64,000 nucleotides of DNA, taken from Nostoc sp. NIES-4103. Its GTDB lineage: Bacteria > Cyanobacteriota > Cyanobacteriia > Cyanobacteriales > Nostocaceae. Positions 1 to 8,658 of the stretch are shown piece after piece. Position numbers and translations under genes: made by a program. The DNA lies in the NCBI RefSeq assembly GCF_002368335.1, contig NZ_AP018288.1, positions 2,129,269 through 2,193,268 on the forward strand, read 5' to 3'. The notes below the pieces were generated by a model. The model saw only the letters and a program-made list of their open reading frames with translations. It had not been told where the DNA came from and searched no databases. Each line of letters starts with the position of its first letter. The stretch's first letter is position 1.

Positions 1-14
1 ATCCCCCTCATCCC

Positions 15-1265
15 CTACGGTTTCCAACCTGTGAGCAAATTCGGATAAGCCACTGGTGTGGGGAAGATTTGCTGAAAGCTAGATTGGCGCTTTTGGGCTG
101 GTTCTTGGCTGAGGTTCCATAGGGTTTCATAGAAGAAGAAGGAAACGCCGGCAAAGTTGCGATCGCGCACTTTTTGCACTTGTGTCTGAATTTGGGCGAT
201 GGGTATCGATTTGTTTTTCAAGCCGGCTAAAATCCCAATACTCACGGGTATATGTTTTTGGGCTGCTTTGACTTCTGGATACTCTAATTCGCTGATAAAG
301 ACATTCAGGTCATTGCGATATATCTGCAATACTAATTCTTCGATGAGTCCCATGCGTTCCCATCTCTGCCAATCTGCTAAAAAGAAGCCGTAGGAGAAAC
401 GTTGGGGATTTGGTGCAACGGAAACAAGACAGTCTTTTTTATTGGCTTTGATGGCTGTAAATACTCGCTTCATGAAGTCGGTGATTTTGTTAGCCCGCCA
501 ACGCACCCATTCTGGATCTTGAGGGTTTTTAGAAGGAGCTTTTCCACGGTGTTCTTTTTTGTATAAGGCTACTGTATAGGCATCGTAGCCTAACTCCGAA
601 GGTAAGCCAAAATGGTCGTCAAATTGAATACCATCTACATCATAGTTTTTGACGATTTCAACAATTAAATCTTGAATGAATTGTTGCACATCTGGACGAA
701 AAGGATTTAGCCAAACCCGGTCATGTGTGCCTTCTTTGATAATCTTTGTACCATTGCTGCGGCTGGTAAGCCATTGGGGACGATTTTTGGCTAAGAGGGA
801 ATCAGCAGGAGCCATAAAGCCAAATTCAAACCAGGGAATCACCGTTAACCCTTTTTTATGTCCCTCTGTGACAATTTCTTGCAGCATATCACGCCCTTGT
901 AGTCCTGGGGTGGGATCAAGGGATCGCCCAATCACTTTGCCTGCTACTTTGCTGGGATATAAAGTATACCCCCAATTCCAGACCGCAGGATAAACTGTAT
1001 TAAAATTTAACTCATCAAGGCGTTGTAAAGCATTTTTCAGGCGATCGCGTTCAAACAGCACATCACTATCAATATTTGTTAACCACACTCCTCTTAACTC
1101 TGTGAATAGCGATCGCGCTGAAGTCGTTTGAGCATTCAATGGTAAGGATAGCATCACCGTAACTACCATGCTCAAGCTAACTATCACAGCAAACAAAGCC
1201 CGTTTTCTATTTGGAAGAATATTCCACTTAAAAAACTCCACACACCACTTTACAAATCTTTGCAT
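15..1265 (-). CDS. Family-10-like glycoside hydrolase (GHL10/DUF187), exported
   Basis: The 416-residue protein starts at an ATG and carries a basic N-terminus followed by a hydrophobic stretch at about residues 21-45, consistent with a signal peptide or single membrane anchor. The mature part begins with the LRGVWLTN motif typical of the GHL10 (formerly DUF187) glycoside-hydrolase-like family. A second family block, DGIQFDDHFG, is near residue 215. Such proteins are TIM barrels thought to act on extracellular or cell-wall polysaccharide; the substrate is not evident. Length fits the family. It ends 14 bases from the window edge, so its downstream neighbour cannot be seen. Its upstream gap is repeat-rich and it probably has its own promoter. 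The family call is from recognised motifs; enzymatic activity is inferred. Confidence 0.87.
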   Translation of the reverse strand: MQRFVKWCVEFFKWNILPNRKRALFAVIVSLSMVVTVMLSLPLNAQTTSARSLFTELRGVWLTNIDSDVLFERDRLKNALQRLDELNFNTVYPAVWNWGYTLYPSKVAGKVIGRSLDPTPGLQGRDMLQEIVTEGHKKGLTVIPWFEFGFMAPADSLLAKNRPQWLTSRSNGTKIIKEGTHDRVWLNPFRPDVQQFIQDLIVEIVKNYDVDGIQFDDHFGLPSELGYDAYTVALYKKEHRGKAPSKNPQDPEWVRWRANKITDFMKRVFTAIKANKKDCLVSVAPNPQRFSYGFFLADWQRWERMGLIEELVLQIYRNDLNVFISELEYPEVKAAQKHIPVSIGILAGLKNKSIPIAQIQTQVQKVRDRNFAGVSFFFYETLWNLSQEPAQKRQSSFQQIFPTPVAYPNLLTGWKP

Positions 1266-1671
1266 AAATTGCTACAGCCATCAAAAAACACATCATGATT
1301 CATGATTGGTATTTTTTGACAAAAGTTGCATTGTTGTCTACTGATATTATGTCCGTTTAAACACTTATGATATCTGTGGAGGTCGGTAATTGGGAATTGG
1401 GAATTGGGAATTGGGAATTGGGAATTGGTAATTGGTAATTGGTAATTGGATTTTACTATTAGTCATCACATCTGGCCCATTACCCATTACCTATTACCAA
1501 GCAAACCGACTATATCGTAACTAATTAGCCGGACATGGTATGATTGGGCATTGGAAATTGGGCATTGGGTTTTACACCATTGCACTCAGTCTAATTCCAT
1601 GACTTTGGGTGATTGCAAGTTGTACTTGTTGAGGTGTATCGCTAAATCAAACATACAACTAGCAACCAGAG
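1266..1671. repeat. Intergenic gap with heptamer tandem array
   Basis: About 400 bases without a convincing gene. From 1387 to about 1449 there is an uninterrupted array of TTGGGAA-type heptamers that drifts into TTGGTAA copies, and ATTGGGCATTGG variants recur near 1550-1570. This is the short tandem repeat class common between genes in Nostoc-type cyanobacteria. No terminator or promoter stands out. Confidence 0.8.
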
Positions 1672-2061
1672 TTAATAAGGACTACAACTAATAAATTGAA
1701 TACCATCATTTGAAATTAAAACAGATATTCTATATTCTACTGGGCATAAATCAATTAAGTTACCTTTTCTCAATTGAACTTCCTGTGTAAGGTAACAACT
1801 TTGGAATTGTGCTTTGTCATCAAAAGATATAAGTTTTTTAGCTTTGCAATAAAAATTAGATGCTCCTGTAGTAGGGCTGGAAACTTTAACTGTTGTATCT
1901 TGACCAAGTATACAACTTGCCAACGAACCATTTTGATAATTATTGATTGTCCCTGATTCACATACAATTGAGGCATGAACAGGTAGAGAGACAAAAAAAT
2001 TGATGGAAAATAAACCAACAGAATAAGTTAAAACTGCCAAACTTTGGGAGAATGATTTCAT
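1672..2061 (-). CDS. Small exported protein of unknown function
   Basis: A 129-residue protein if the ATG at 2061 is used; a TTG two codons upstream is less likely. The N-terminus is a clear signal peptide ending near VHA-SIVCE. The mature part is about 100 residues with several cysteines (in CESG, SCILG, YCKAK, SCYLT, LCPVE and SCSP), suggesting a disulfide-stabilised periplasmic or extracellular protein. I do not recognise a family. It stands alone between two repeat-bearing gaps, with an AT-rich upstream region. Confidence 0.6.
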   Translation of the reverse strand: MKSFSQSLAVLTYSVGLFSINFFVSLPVHASIVCESGTINNYQNGSLASCILGQDTTVKVSSPTTGASNFYCKAKKLISFDDKAQFQSCYLTQEVQLRKGNLIDLCPVEYRISVLISNDGIQFISCSPY

Positions 2062-2614
2062 TTTCAAAAAGATTGATTAGATGATTGTAGTTATTTTATT
2101 AATTTCATTATTTCAATCTCAAGGGTTAATTTACCGAAATTAATTAACTATAACTTTACAGTTATTTGATTTTTTAAATTAGCTAATTGAGGATTTTTTA
2201 TTAACTGTAAATAGCCTAAGCCATTGGCAGTGGCGATATAATGCTCCACAAATAACAGACAAAAGCAATCCTAAATCCAAATACATTTATAAATTCAAGA
2301 TAAAGGCAAAAATCAGCTAGTAAATCAACCAGTATCGCACGAATTAATTTGTCTTCTGTATCTACGGGTGAAATCAGGATAGGTTATGGTCGAACCATTA
2401 CAAAACTAGGGCTAAGGGTGAAGAACTCACAGATGGGCAAAGCCCAACGGTGAATCTGTCCTTTGGATTCTTTGTGGTAGCCTACAACATTCTTCGGGCT
2501 AGGGGGTTCCCAGTTTCCAGCCCCTCTTTATAAACAGGTATAAATCTCAAGGAACAAATGATCTACATCGCAGCGTCTGGCTTCATATCTGCCTGAAAAC
2601 ACAGACACTTAATT

Positions 2615-2760
2615 AACGTGAGTTCGATGACCTCTCCCTCCCGGCCTCCCTCTCCATTTAGGCGAGGGAGGAGGAACGAAAAAATAAGGGTTTTACTCCC
2701 CTCTCCTTGTAGGAGAGGGGCCGGGGGAGAGGTTAAAACAGCACTTGTCGAACTCACGTT
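2615..2760. mobile_element. Miniature inverted-repeat element, 146 bp
   Basis: The ends are inverted copies: AACGTGAGTTCGA at 2615-2627 and TCGAACTCACGTT at 2748-2760. The pentamer TAATT flanks both sides (2610-2614 and 2761-2765) and looks like a target-site duplication. The interior is built of CCTCTCCCTC and GAGAGGGG blocks that can themselves pair. There is no coding capacity. A related single end, AACGTGAGTTCAA, occurs at about 17214, so this is a repeated family. Confidence 0.65.
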
Positions 2761-2783
2761 TAATTAATCCCGACTAGTTAGTT

Positions 2784-2872
2784 CATCGCATTAATTTTGA
2801 TAAGTCAGTCAGATCCCCGACTTCTTGAAGAAGTCGGGGATCTCGCGGTCATCAGAATTAATGATACAGAGT
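2784..2872. mobile_element. 89-bp palindromic insert between 11-bp direct repeats
   Basis: ACTAGTTAGTT occurs at 2773-2783 and again at 2873-2883, exactly 100 bases apart. Between them are inverted ends (CATTAATTTTGAT near 2789 and ATCAGAATTAATG near 2851) and a near-perfect 33-base palindrome at 2811-2843 with arms AGATCCCCGACTTCTT / AAGAAGTCGGGGATCT. The layout is that of a very small non-coding insertion. Confidence 0.55.
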
Positions 2873-2981
2873 ACTAGTTAGTTTTGGGGGGACTTAATTT
2901 TTGTTATTAATTGCTAAATTTTAGGAATTAATCATTAAGCTTTTGATTAACTAGTAAGATGGGCACCTTATCATAAAAACT

Positions 2982-5096
2982 ATGCTGAAAAATTACCATA
3001 CTACCAATCAAGCTCGAATTATTACTGCTTTAATTTTGACTGGCATTTTGTCAGTTGGTAGCGGACTAACCTTGAATAAAAATGCTACGGCGGCTTCTGT
3101 CAATTCATTACCGGAAACAACTAATGAAATTAGCAAAGATAATCTTAAATCAAACCGCTTGCCAGCTTCCGTAGCTAAGGCAGTGCTGCAAGATTTAGCC
3201 CGCACAGAGCAAGTTCCAATCACAGAACTCAAAATTGTTGATTATAGTCAAAAAACTTGGCGTAATGGTTGTTTAGGATTGCCTCAACCTAATGAATTTT
3301 GTACCCAAGCACTAGTTCCTGGTTGGCAGGTAGTGGTTTCTAATGGTAGACGCAAATGGACTTATCATACCAATAGCAACGGGCGATCGCTGCGTTTGGC
3401 TACGCCATTGTTACACTCAGACAACCCATCAAGTAAATTACCTGCATCTGTGAGAAATAATGTTTTACAAGCAGCATCCAGACGTTTGCAACAACCAATT
3501 TCTCAGTTAACCATCATTCAAGCTCAACAGCAAACTTGGAGAGATGGCTGTCTGAATTTAGGAGGGATAGATGAATTATGTCTTGCAGCTTTAACGCCTG
3601 GTTGGCAGGTAACAGTGAGTGCTGTTGACCAAGTTTTGGTTTATCACACTAATCAAACAGGTTCGACAATCAGGGTGAATGAAAAGGCTAGCGAAACTAC
3701 TGGGAAAAAATTGCCTGCTAATGTTAGAAACGCTGTTTTGCGTCAAGCCACAAAAGTCTCAGGATTGCCAAGTAGAGTATTAAGTATTGTAGACTTTATC
3801 GAGACTAATTGGGTTGATGGTTGCGATCGCTCAACTTATCCTAATCCTTGCGATCCAGTTTTATTGTCAGGTTGGCAAGTAACTGTAGGTGCTGGCAATC
3901 AACGCTGGCTTGTTCTCTCTAATCAAGATGGTTCACAAGTTAAACTTGTTAACAGCAATAATCCAGTAGCAAATTTACCACAGTCTATTGTAGATCAGGT
4001 GTTGGCAGATGCATCTAGCCGAGCCAGAATCAAGATTGCGGTGAGTGCAAAGAATATTATTGAAGCAAAACAGGTTGTTTGGAGTAATGGCTGTCTAGAT
4101 TTAGCCGGTAATGTTTGCACTCTTGCAGAAGTACCTGGCTGGCGGGTGACTGTAGCCATTGACCAACAAAAATTTGTTTATCACACTGACAACTATTCTC
4201 TAGTCAAGTTTAATCCAGTTGCGAGCCAAATTATTGGTGATGCTGGTACTATTCAACCTGTAACCATTCCCGCTAGCGAGTTACCACCACCTTTAGATCA
4301 AGGTGTAGTATTTCGGGAAATCTCCACCGGTGGCTTCACTGGTAGAACTTACGAAACAGTGTTACTGCAAGATGGGCGTTTGATTCGTGTGCGGATTGGT
4401 GATGCTAATGATTCAGAACGAAGTGTGCGCCGCATTTCTCGCCAACAGGTGCGACAATTTGAACAATTACTCAAACGCTCTCGATTTGTGAAATACACGA
4501 ATTTGAGTTATCCAGCCCCTAGTGGTGCTGCTGATTACATCACATACACTGTTACAAGTCAACAGGGTACGGTTCAGTACAACGATATTTCTCAAAATAA
4601 TCTGCCGCAGAATTTGCAGTCAGTAGTCAAAGGCTGGAATCAAATTAAGAACTCTCAAGACTCTAGCAACAATACACTTCAACCTGTACCAATTCCCGCC
4701 AGTGAGTTACCACCACCTTTGGATCAAGGTGTAGTATTTCGGGAAATCTCCAGCGGTGGCTTCACTGGTAGAACTTACGAAACCGTGTTACTACAAGATG
4801 GGCTTGTGATTCGTGTGCGAATAGGTGATGCTAATGATTCAGAACGAAGTGTACGCCGTATTACTTTGCAAGAGGTGCGACAGTTTGAACAATTACTCAG
4901 ACGTTCTCGATTTGGAGAATACAGAAATTTGAGTTACCCAGCCCCTAGTGGTGCTGCTGATTACATCACATACACTGTTACAAGTCAACAGGGAACCGTT
5001 CAATACAACGATATTTCTCAAAGTAACCTGCCAGAGAATTTACAATCCGTGGTGAATGGCTGGAATGAGATTCTCAGCAACGCCCAATCATTGTAA
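2982..5096 (+). CDS. Large exported protein with two kinds of tandem repeat
   Basis: A 704-residue protein from an ATG, with a signal peptide (hydrophobic about residues 13-30, cleavage near ATA-ASVN). Residues about 58-410 contain four copies of a module of about 85 residues with the pattern LPxSVxxxVL...W.dGCL.L...C...PGWxV.V...Y.T, each with paired cysteines. Residues about 425-700 hold two copies of a second module beginning ASELPPPLDQGVVFREIS. These two copies are nearly identical in DNA at an offset of about 426 bases (142 codons), so that duplication is recent. The modules recur in exported cyanobacterial proteins of unknown function. No enzyme motif is visible; a structural or binding role in the periplasm is possible. 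A HIP1-armed hairpin follows the stop. Confidence 0.75.
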   Translation: MLKNYHTTNQARIITALILTGILSVGSGLTLNKNATAASVNSLPETTNEISKDNLKSNRLPASVAKAVLQDLARTEQVPITELKIVDYSQKTWRNGCLGLPQPNEFCTQALVPGWQVVVSNGRRKWTYHTNSNGRSLRLATPLLHSDNPSSKLPASVRNNVLQAASRRLQQPISQLTIIQAQQQTWRDGCLNLGGIDELCLAALTPGWQVTVSAVDQVLVYHTNQTGSTIRVNEKASETTGKKLPANVRNAVLRQATKVSGLPSRVLSIVDFIETNWVDGCDRSTYPNPCDPVLLSGWQVTVGAGNQRWLVLSNQDGSQVKLVNSNNPVANLPQSIVDQVLADASSRARIKIAVSAKNIIEAKQVVWSNGCLDLAGNVCTLAEVPGWRVTVAIDQQKFVYHTDNYSLVKFNPVASQIIGDAGTIQPVTIPASELPPPLDQGVVFREISTGGFTGRTYETVLLQDGRLIRVRIGDANDSERSVRRISRQQVRQFEQLLKRSRFVKYTNLSYPAPSGAADYITYTVTSQQGTVQYNDISQNNLPQNLQSVVKGWNQIKNSQDSSNNTLQPVPIPASELPPPLDQGVVFREISSGGFTGRTYETVLLQDGLVIRVRIGDANDSERSVRRITLQEVRQFEQLLRRSRFGEYRNLSYPAPSGAADYITYTVTSQQGTVQYNDISQSNLPENLQSVVNGWNEILSNAQSL

Positions 5097-5103
5097 AAAG
5101 TTG

Positions 5104-5150
5104 AGCGATCGCAAGTCATGATTTTGAGTGACAGGCGATCGCTTTTATTA
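5104..5150 (+). terminator. HIP1-armed hairpin after the repeat protein
   Basis: AGCGATCGC at 5104-5112 and GCGATCGCT at 5135-5143 can pair and are followed by TTTTATT. It begins 8 bases after the stop codon of the upstream gene and fits an intrinsic terminator, although the loop of 22 bases is long. Confidence 0.55.
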
Positions 5151-5477
5151 CAGATGAAATAAAAACCAAAGTCTCTTACAAACAGACTGAGTTACCTTTG
5201 AATAATGGAAAACTGAGTTTAAACCTAGATTTTGGGGGGTTAATAACTTTATGTTCAACTACAATCCTTTAGAGTGTCTACCTTCATCAGCAGAATTACC
5301 AGATTCAGATTATACTCCCGTGGATAACGAACTGCAAATATTAATTCCCAACTTATTGTTAGCCATCTTAGCCTCAATTTGGCAAAACCGCGATGATTGG
5401 TTTTTCGGTATTAACATGGGAGTTTATTATGCACCCAGTAAGAAAGCCATAGTTCCTGATGGTTTCTTGAGTTTAGG

Positions 5478-5891
5478 GGATGTTTGAAAAGTCATGATTG
5501 ATGTATCAAATATGTTTTTACCCCACCCTAACCCTCCCCTTGTAAAGGGGGAGGGAACCGGATTTTTCTTATTTCCCCCCTTTACAAGCAGGGCTGTTTC
5601 ATTCCCTAAAAGTCCATAATTTACAAGCGTATCAATCAAAAAAATCAGGTAGTTCAACAACTGGATTTTCTGATGAACCAGGCGATGCCTTCGGCAACCC
5701 CTTCGGTGTACGCACTTAAATTTACTCATTGAAATAGTAATTTTTCGATTGCCTACTCCCTAAAATTTCTAGCTGATACTCTTGACAAAATCGCTATCTG
5801 AACGGATGAAACAGCCCTGCCTTTACAAGGGGGGATAATGGGGGGTAACAACGCAATAAAAATCACAGCCAATCACTTTTCAAACAACCTC
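5478..5891. mobile_element. Outer miniature inverted-repeat element in the Uma2 gene
   Basis: It is bounded by inverted ends (left TGTTTGAAAAGTCATGATTG from 5481, right AATCACTTTTCAAACA ending near 5886) and flanked by TTAGG at 5473-5477 and 5892-5896, a 5-bp target duplication. It is 414 bp as it stands, but about 173 bp once the inner element and one copy of its target duplication are removed. The body contains CCCTCCCCTTGTAAAGGGGG-type sequence and its near complement, so it can fold on itself. It encodes no transposase; a full-length relative elsewhere in the genome must have moved it. Confidence 0.8.
5589..5819. mobile_element. Inner miniature element nested in the outer one
   Basis: The inverted ends are CAGGGCTGTTTCAT (5589-5602) and ATGAAACAGCCCTG (5806-5819). 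The 10-bp sequence CCTTTACAAG is repeated directly on both sides (5579-5588 and 5820-5829), a long target duplication of the kind made by IS4-group transposases; that family assignment is an inference. The element is 231 bp with no coding capacity. It landed in the CTTTACAAG arm of the outer element, so it is the younger of the two. Confidence 0.8.
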
Positions 5892-6340
5892 TTAGGTGTA
5901 GAACGTTTTATTGGAGAAAATGGACGTTCCAGCTATGTTTTTTGGGAAGAAGAGGGAATTGCACCAATTTTAGCTTTAGAAGTTGTTTCTCAAACTTACA
6001 ATGGCGAATATGAACAAAAGAAAATAGATTATGCCGAATTAGGCATTTTGTATTATGTCATTTATGCACCAACGCGGCTACGTCGCAAGCGTCAACGTTT
6101 AGAAGTTTATCGCTTAGTTGACGGTCAATATATTTTACAACCAGGCGATAAAATTTGGATGCCGGAAATAGGTTTAAGTATTGGACGGGAACAGGGTACT
6201 TATCAAGGAAGAACACGAGAATGGTTATATTGGTATGACGATAACGGTAACAGATACCAAACTCCAGAAGAACAATTACAAAATCTGTTAGCCAGATTAC
6301 AACAGCAAGGAATTGACCCTAACACACTTTAAATATTTGA

Positions 6341-6455
6341 TACCAATTCTGTATGAAGATGCATAGAAAGAACCCCACCGCCTGCGGCACCTCCCCTTGG
6401 TAAGGGGAGGTTGGGAGGGGTCAAAATAATGTGCAGCCTCACAGAAAATTGGTAT
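6341..6455. mobile_element. Small inverted-repeat element after the Uma2 pseudogene
   Basis: TACCAATTCTGTATGA at 6341 is answered by ACAGAAAATTGGTA ending at 6454, giving imperfect inverted ends around a purine/pyrimidine-rich core (CCTCCCCTTGGTAAGGGGAG). Further ACCAATTTTC-type ends lie near 36340 and 45810, so the end sequence is repeated in the window. No target duplication is clear. Confidence 0.5.
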
Positions 6456-6483
6456 TGGAAAACTTCGCCAAATATGGCCGTAC

Positions 6484-6516
6484 AAATTTTAGATTTTAGA
6501 TTTTAGATTTTAGATT
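6484..6516. repeat. TTTTAGA heptamer array
   Basis: A run of four to five TTTTAGA heptamers between two miniature elements. It is a short tandem repeat with no coding content. Confidence 0.8.
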
Positions 6517-6525
6517 AAAAATTAT

Positions 6526-6684
6526 GGCGTTGCTGAATTCGGGTATGAATTTATCTCACGCACAGACGCAGAGGAGGACACTTGCACAGGAAGGCTTTGC
6601 CGACTTGAGCAAAGTGTCCGTCGCGCAGAGAGTGAGAGTTTGAGATATGGAATTTTGAATTTCATACTTCAATTCAGCAACGCC
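6526..6684. mobile_element. 159-bp miniature element abutting the modBC stop codon
   Basis: The inverted ends are GGCGTTGCTGAATT (6526-6539) and AATTCAGCAACGCC (6671-6684), with further partial pairing inside (GGGTATGAA / TTCATACTT). The octamer AAAATTAT flanks both sides (6518-6525 and 6685-6692). The right-hand octamer contains the modBC stop codon (6689-6691, minus strand), so this insertion sits exactly at the end of modBC. The 8-bp duplication points to an ISL3- or ISAs1-like mobilising transposase, but I cannot tell which. Confidence 0.75.
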
Positions 6685-6688
6685 AAAA

Positions 6689-8500
6689 TTATTCCATCAA
6701 AATTAATCGCAGAGAATCTAAACGAACATACCACGGCAAAGGCTGGTCTTTCATCATTGCCCATTTTTCCTTGAAGACTTCCGCTTGCAGATGAAAATCA
6801 TTAGGATTGCTAGGGGAGGAATGCAGTTTAATAAACAGTGTCATTCTGTGGGGTGTTTCGCTAGTCCTCACTAGCCAGCAGGGAAAGGTGTTCTCCTGGG
6901 ATGAGTCGTTAGTAAAAATTAACTGATGGGCGCGAATTCCTACGGAAGATAGCTGGTTAGGTATTGGTTCTATCACTCGCAGTCTGCAACCCCAGTCAAT
7001 AGCTTCCACTTCTTGATATCCTTTGACAACAGCCTTTGAGAAGTTCTTGCAACCTGTTAATTGGGCAACGCTGACAGTAGCGGGGCGCTGGAAAATATCT
7101 TGTTTAGTGCCATATTGTATTGCTTTTCCCTGCTCCATTACCAACAAGTTGGGGCAAACTCGGTAAGCCTCTTCCATATTGTGAGTAACAAACAGCGTGA
7201 TACCTTGGTAGGAGGCTAATGTTGTCACCATTTGCTGCTCTAGTTGACTGCGTAAGTGAGTATCCAGCGCCGAAAATGGTTCATCTAATAATAGTACTTC
7301 AGGTCGACTTGCCAAAGCTCTCGCCAGTGCTACCCGCTGTTGCTGACCGCCAGAAAGTTGATGCGGATAGCGATCGCCTAATCCCTCTAATTGTACTGCT
7401 AATAGCTGGGCTTGCACCTGCTGCTTAATAGCTAATTTTGATAATCCTTTCGGCAAGCCGAAAGCAATATTTTCTGCCACGGTCATGTTGGGGAATAGTG
7501 CATAATTCTGTACTAAAAGACCAATGCGGCGATCGCGACTGGGAATGTTAATCTGTTGTTGAGAATCAAATAATACCCGTCCATTCAAAACAATCCGACC
7601 TTTGCTTGGTGTTTCTATACCAGCAATACACCTTAGAATCATACTCTTACCAGCCCCAGACCCCCCCAATAATCCCAAAGGCTGCCTGTTAGCAGTCATA
7701 GTAACATTTAAAGCAAAGTCACTAAGTAATTTCTCGATATCTACCAACAACCCAGACTCAGAACCAGATTGCACAGTATAGTAGGTAGAAATAACTTCCC
7801 CCCCTGCTCCCCCTGCCTCCCCTGCTCCCCCTGCCTCTCTTCTCTCCCTACGTTCTTGCCAGAAATTAACTGCAATAATTCCAGATAAAGAAATTACCAT
7901 AATCGCGATCGCCCAGAACCAGCCTTCATCCATTGCACCGGCTTCTACCGCAAAATAAATCGCCATTGGAATTGTCTGAGTTTGTCCTGGTATGTTACCA
8001 GCAAGCATCAAGGTTGCACCGAATTCCCCCAAGGCGCGGGCAAAAGCTAAAATTGTGGCTGCTACAATACCAGGAGCGGCTAGGGGTAAACTGATGCGCC
8101 AAAAAATTGTTGATTCCTTAGCACCAAGGGTTCTGGCTACTCGCAGCAGATTTTGATCAATTTGTTCAAAAGCTCCCAGTGCAGTTTTATACATTAATGG
8201 AAAGGCTACCACAGTAGCTGCGATCGCTGCACCATACCAAGTGAAGACGATGCTGAAGTCGAAAGACTGCATCAGTTTCCCTGCGGGGCCATTTTTGCCA
8301 AAAAAGACCAATAGTATAAAACCAACCACAGTCGGAGGTAAAATCAAAGGAGCAACAAATAAACCTTCAATTAAAGATTTGCCTTTGCCGCGATATCCTA
8401 GCATCCAATAGGCAGCAGCAATACCGACAAAAAAAGTAATAAATGTAGCAAGTAAAGATGTCTTCAGCGAAATCCAAAGTGGAGATAAATCTTGTGGCAT
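6689..8500 (-). CDS. modBC: Fused molybdate ABC transporter, permease plus ATPase (ModBC)
   Basis: One 603-residue chain (ATG at 8500; a TTG two codons upstream is the alternative) joins a ModB-type permease to a ModC-type ATPase. Residues about 1-215 have several membrane segments and the permease EAA loop region (AARTLGAKESTIFWRISLP). A Gly/Ala/Glu-rich linker follows at about 218-235. The ATPase carries Walker A GGSGAGKS, signature LSGGQQQRVALARA, Walker B VLLLDEPFSALD and the H-loop VTHNMEEA. The C-terminal 120 residues are TOBE-like. This fusion is known from heterocystous cyanobacteria. ModB and ModC import molybdate delivered by ModA for the Mo cofactor and nitrogenase; here modA lies about 45 kb away. 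A palindrome shared with the modA region sits 136 bases upstream of the start. The 3' end touches a miniature element. Confidence 0.93.
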   Translation of the reverse strand: MPQDLSPLWISLKTSLLATFITFFVGIAAAYWMLGYRGKGKSLIEGLFVAPLILPPTVVGFILLVFFGKNGPAGKLMQSFDFSIVFTWYGAAIAATVVAFPLMYKTALGAFEQIDQNLLRVARTLGAKESTIFWRISLPLAAPGIVAATILAFARALGEFGATLMLAGNIPGQTQTIPMAIYFAVEAGAMDEGWFWAIAIMVISLSGIIAVNFWQERRERREAGGAGEAGGAGGEVISTYYTVQSGSESGLLVDIEKLLSDFALNVTMTANRQPLGLLGGSGAGKSMILRCIAGIETPSKGRIVLNGRVLFDSQQQINIPSRDRRIGLLVQNYALFPNMTVAENIAFGLPKGLSKLAIKQQVQAQLLAVQLEGLGDRYPHQLSGGQQQRVALARALASRPEVLLLDEPFSALDTHLRSQLEQQMVTTLASYQGITLFVTHNMEEAYRVCPNLLVMEQGKAIQYGTKQDIFQRPATVSVAQLTGCKNFSKAVVKGYQEVEAIDWGCRLRVIEPIPNQLSSVGIRAHQLIFTNDSSQENTFPCWLVRTSETPHRMTLFIKLHSSPSNPNDFHLQAEVFKEKWAMMKDQPLPWYVRLDSLRLILME

Positions 8501-8635
8501 AGTCAAAATTTAGGGGTCAGTTGTCAGTTGTCATTTGTCATTTGTCATTTGTCATTTGTAGTGAAAACTCTCCCCATCCCCTCATCCCCCTCATCCCCCT
8601 CATCCCCCCACTCTCTTGCCGGGAGAACCAACAAT

Positions 8636-8654
8636 TTACCAATTAGATTGGTAA
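8636..8654. promoter_or_regulatory. Palindromic operator candidate upstream of modBC
   Basis: TTACCAAT, spacer TAG, ATTGGTAA: a perfect 8-3-8 palindrome. The same arrangement (GTACCAAC-CTA-ATTGGTAA) lies at 54085-54103, directly before the RHH/Mop regulator gene beside modA. Two copies, both at molybdate transport genes, make a binding site for that regulator likely. This is inference from shared sequence and context. Confidence 0.6.
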
Positions 8655-8658
8655 TATT

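Larger units (their letters stand above)
2062..2981. other. Repeat-bearing intergenic region, no gene seen
   Basis: About 920 bases. It holds two small inverted-repeat elements (listed separately at 2615-2760 and 2784-2872). The rest is AT-rich with only short overlapping frames. The 64-codon frame on the minus strand at 2563-2757 lies inside the first element and encodes only its purine-rich repeats, so it is not called as a gene. Confidence 0.7.
5251..6332 (+). pseudogene. Uma2-family (DUF820) nuclease gene split by nested insertions
   Basis: The left part (5251-5477, ATG with GGGGGG upstream) encodes the Uma2 N-terminus up to VPDGFLSLG. The right part (from 5892) resumes with VERFIGENGRSSYVFWEEEG and runs through LALEVVSQTYNGEYEQKK...YAELGILYYVIY to the stop. 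Deleting 5478-5891 plus one TTAGG copy restores a single frame (GGT TTC TTG AGT TTA GGT GTA GAA CGT), so the break is purely insertional. The D of VPDG and the E...KK residues of the PD-(D/E)XK core are all retained in the halves. Uma2 proteins are restriction-fold nucleases, abundant in cyanobacteria and of unclear role. As it stands the left frame stops at 5487 and the right half lacks the VPD aspartate, so a working enzyme is unlikely. Confidence 0.88.
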
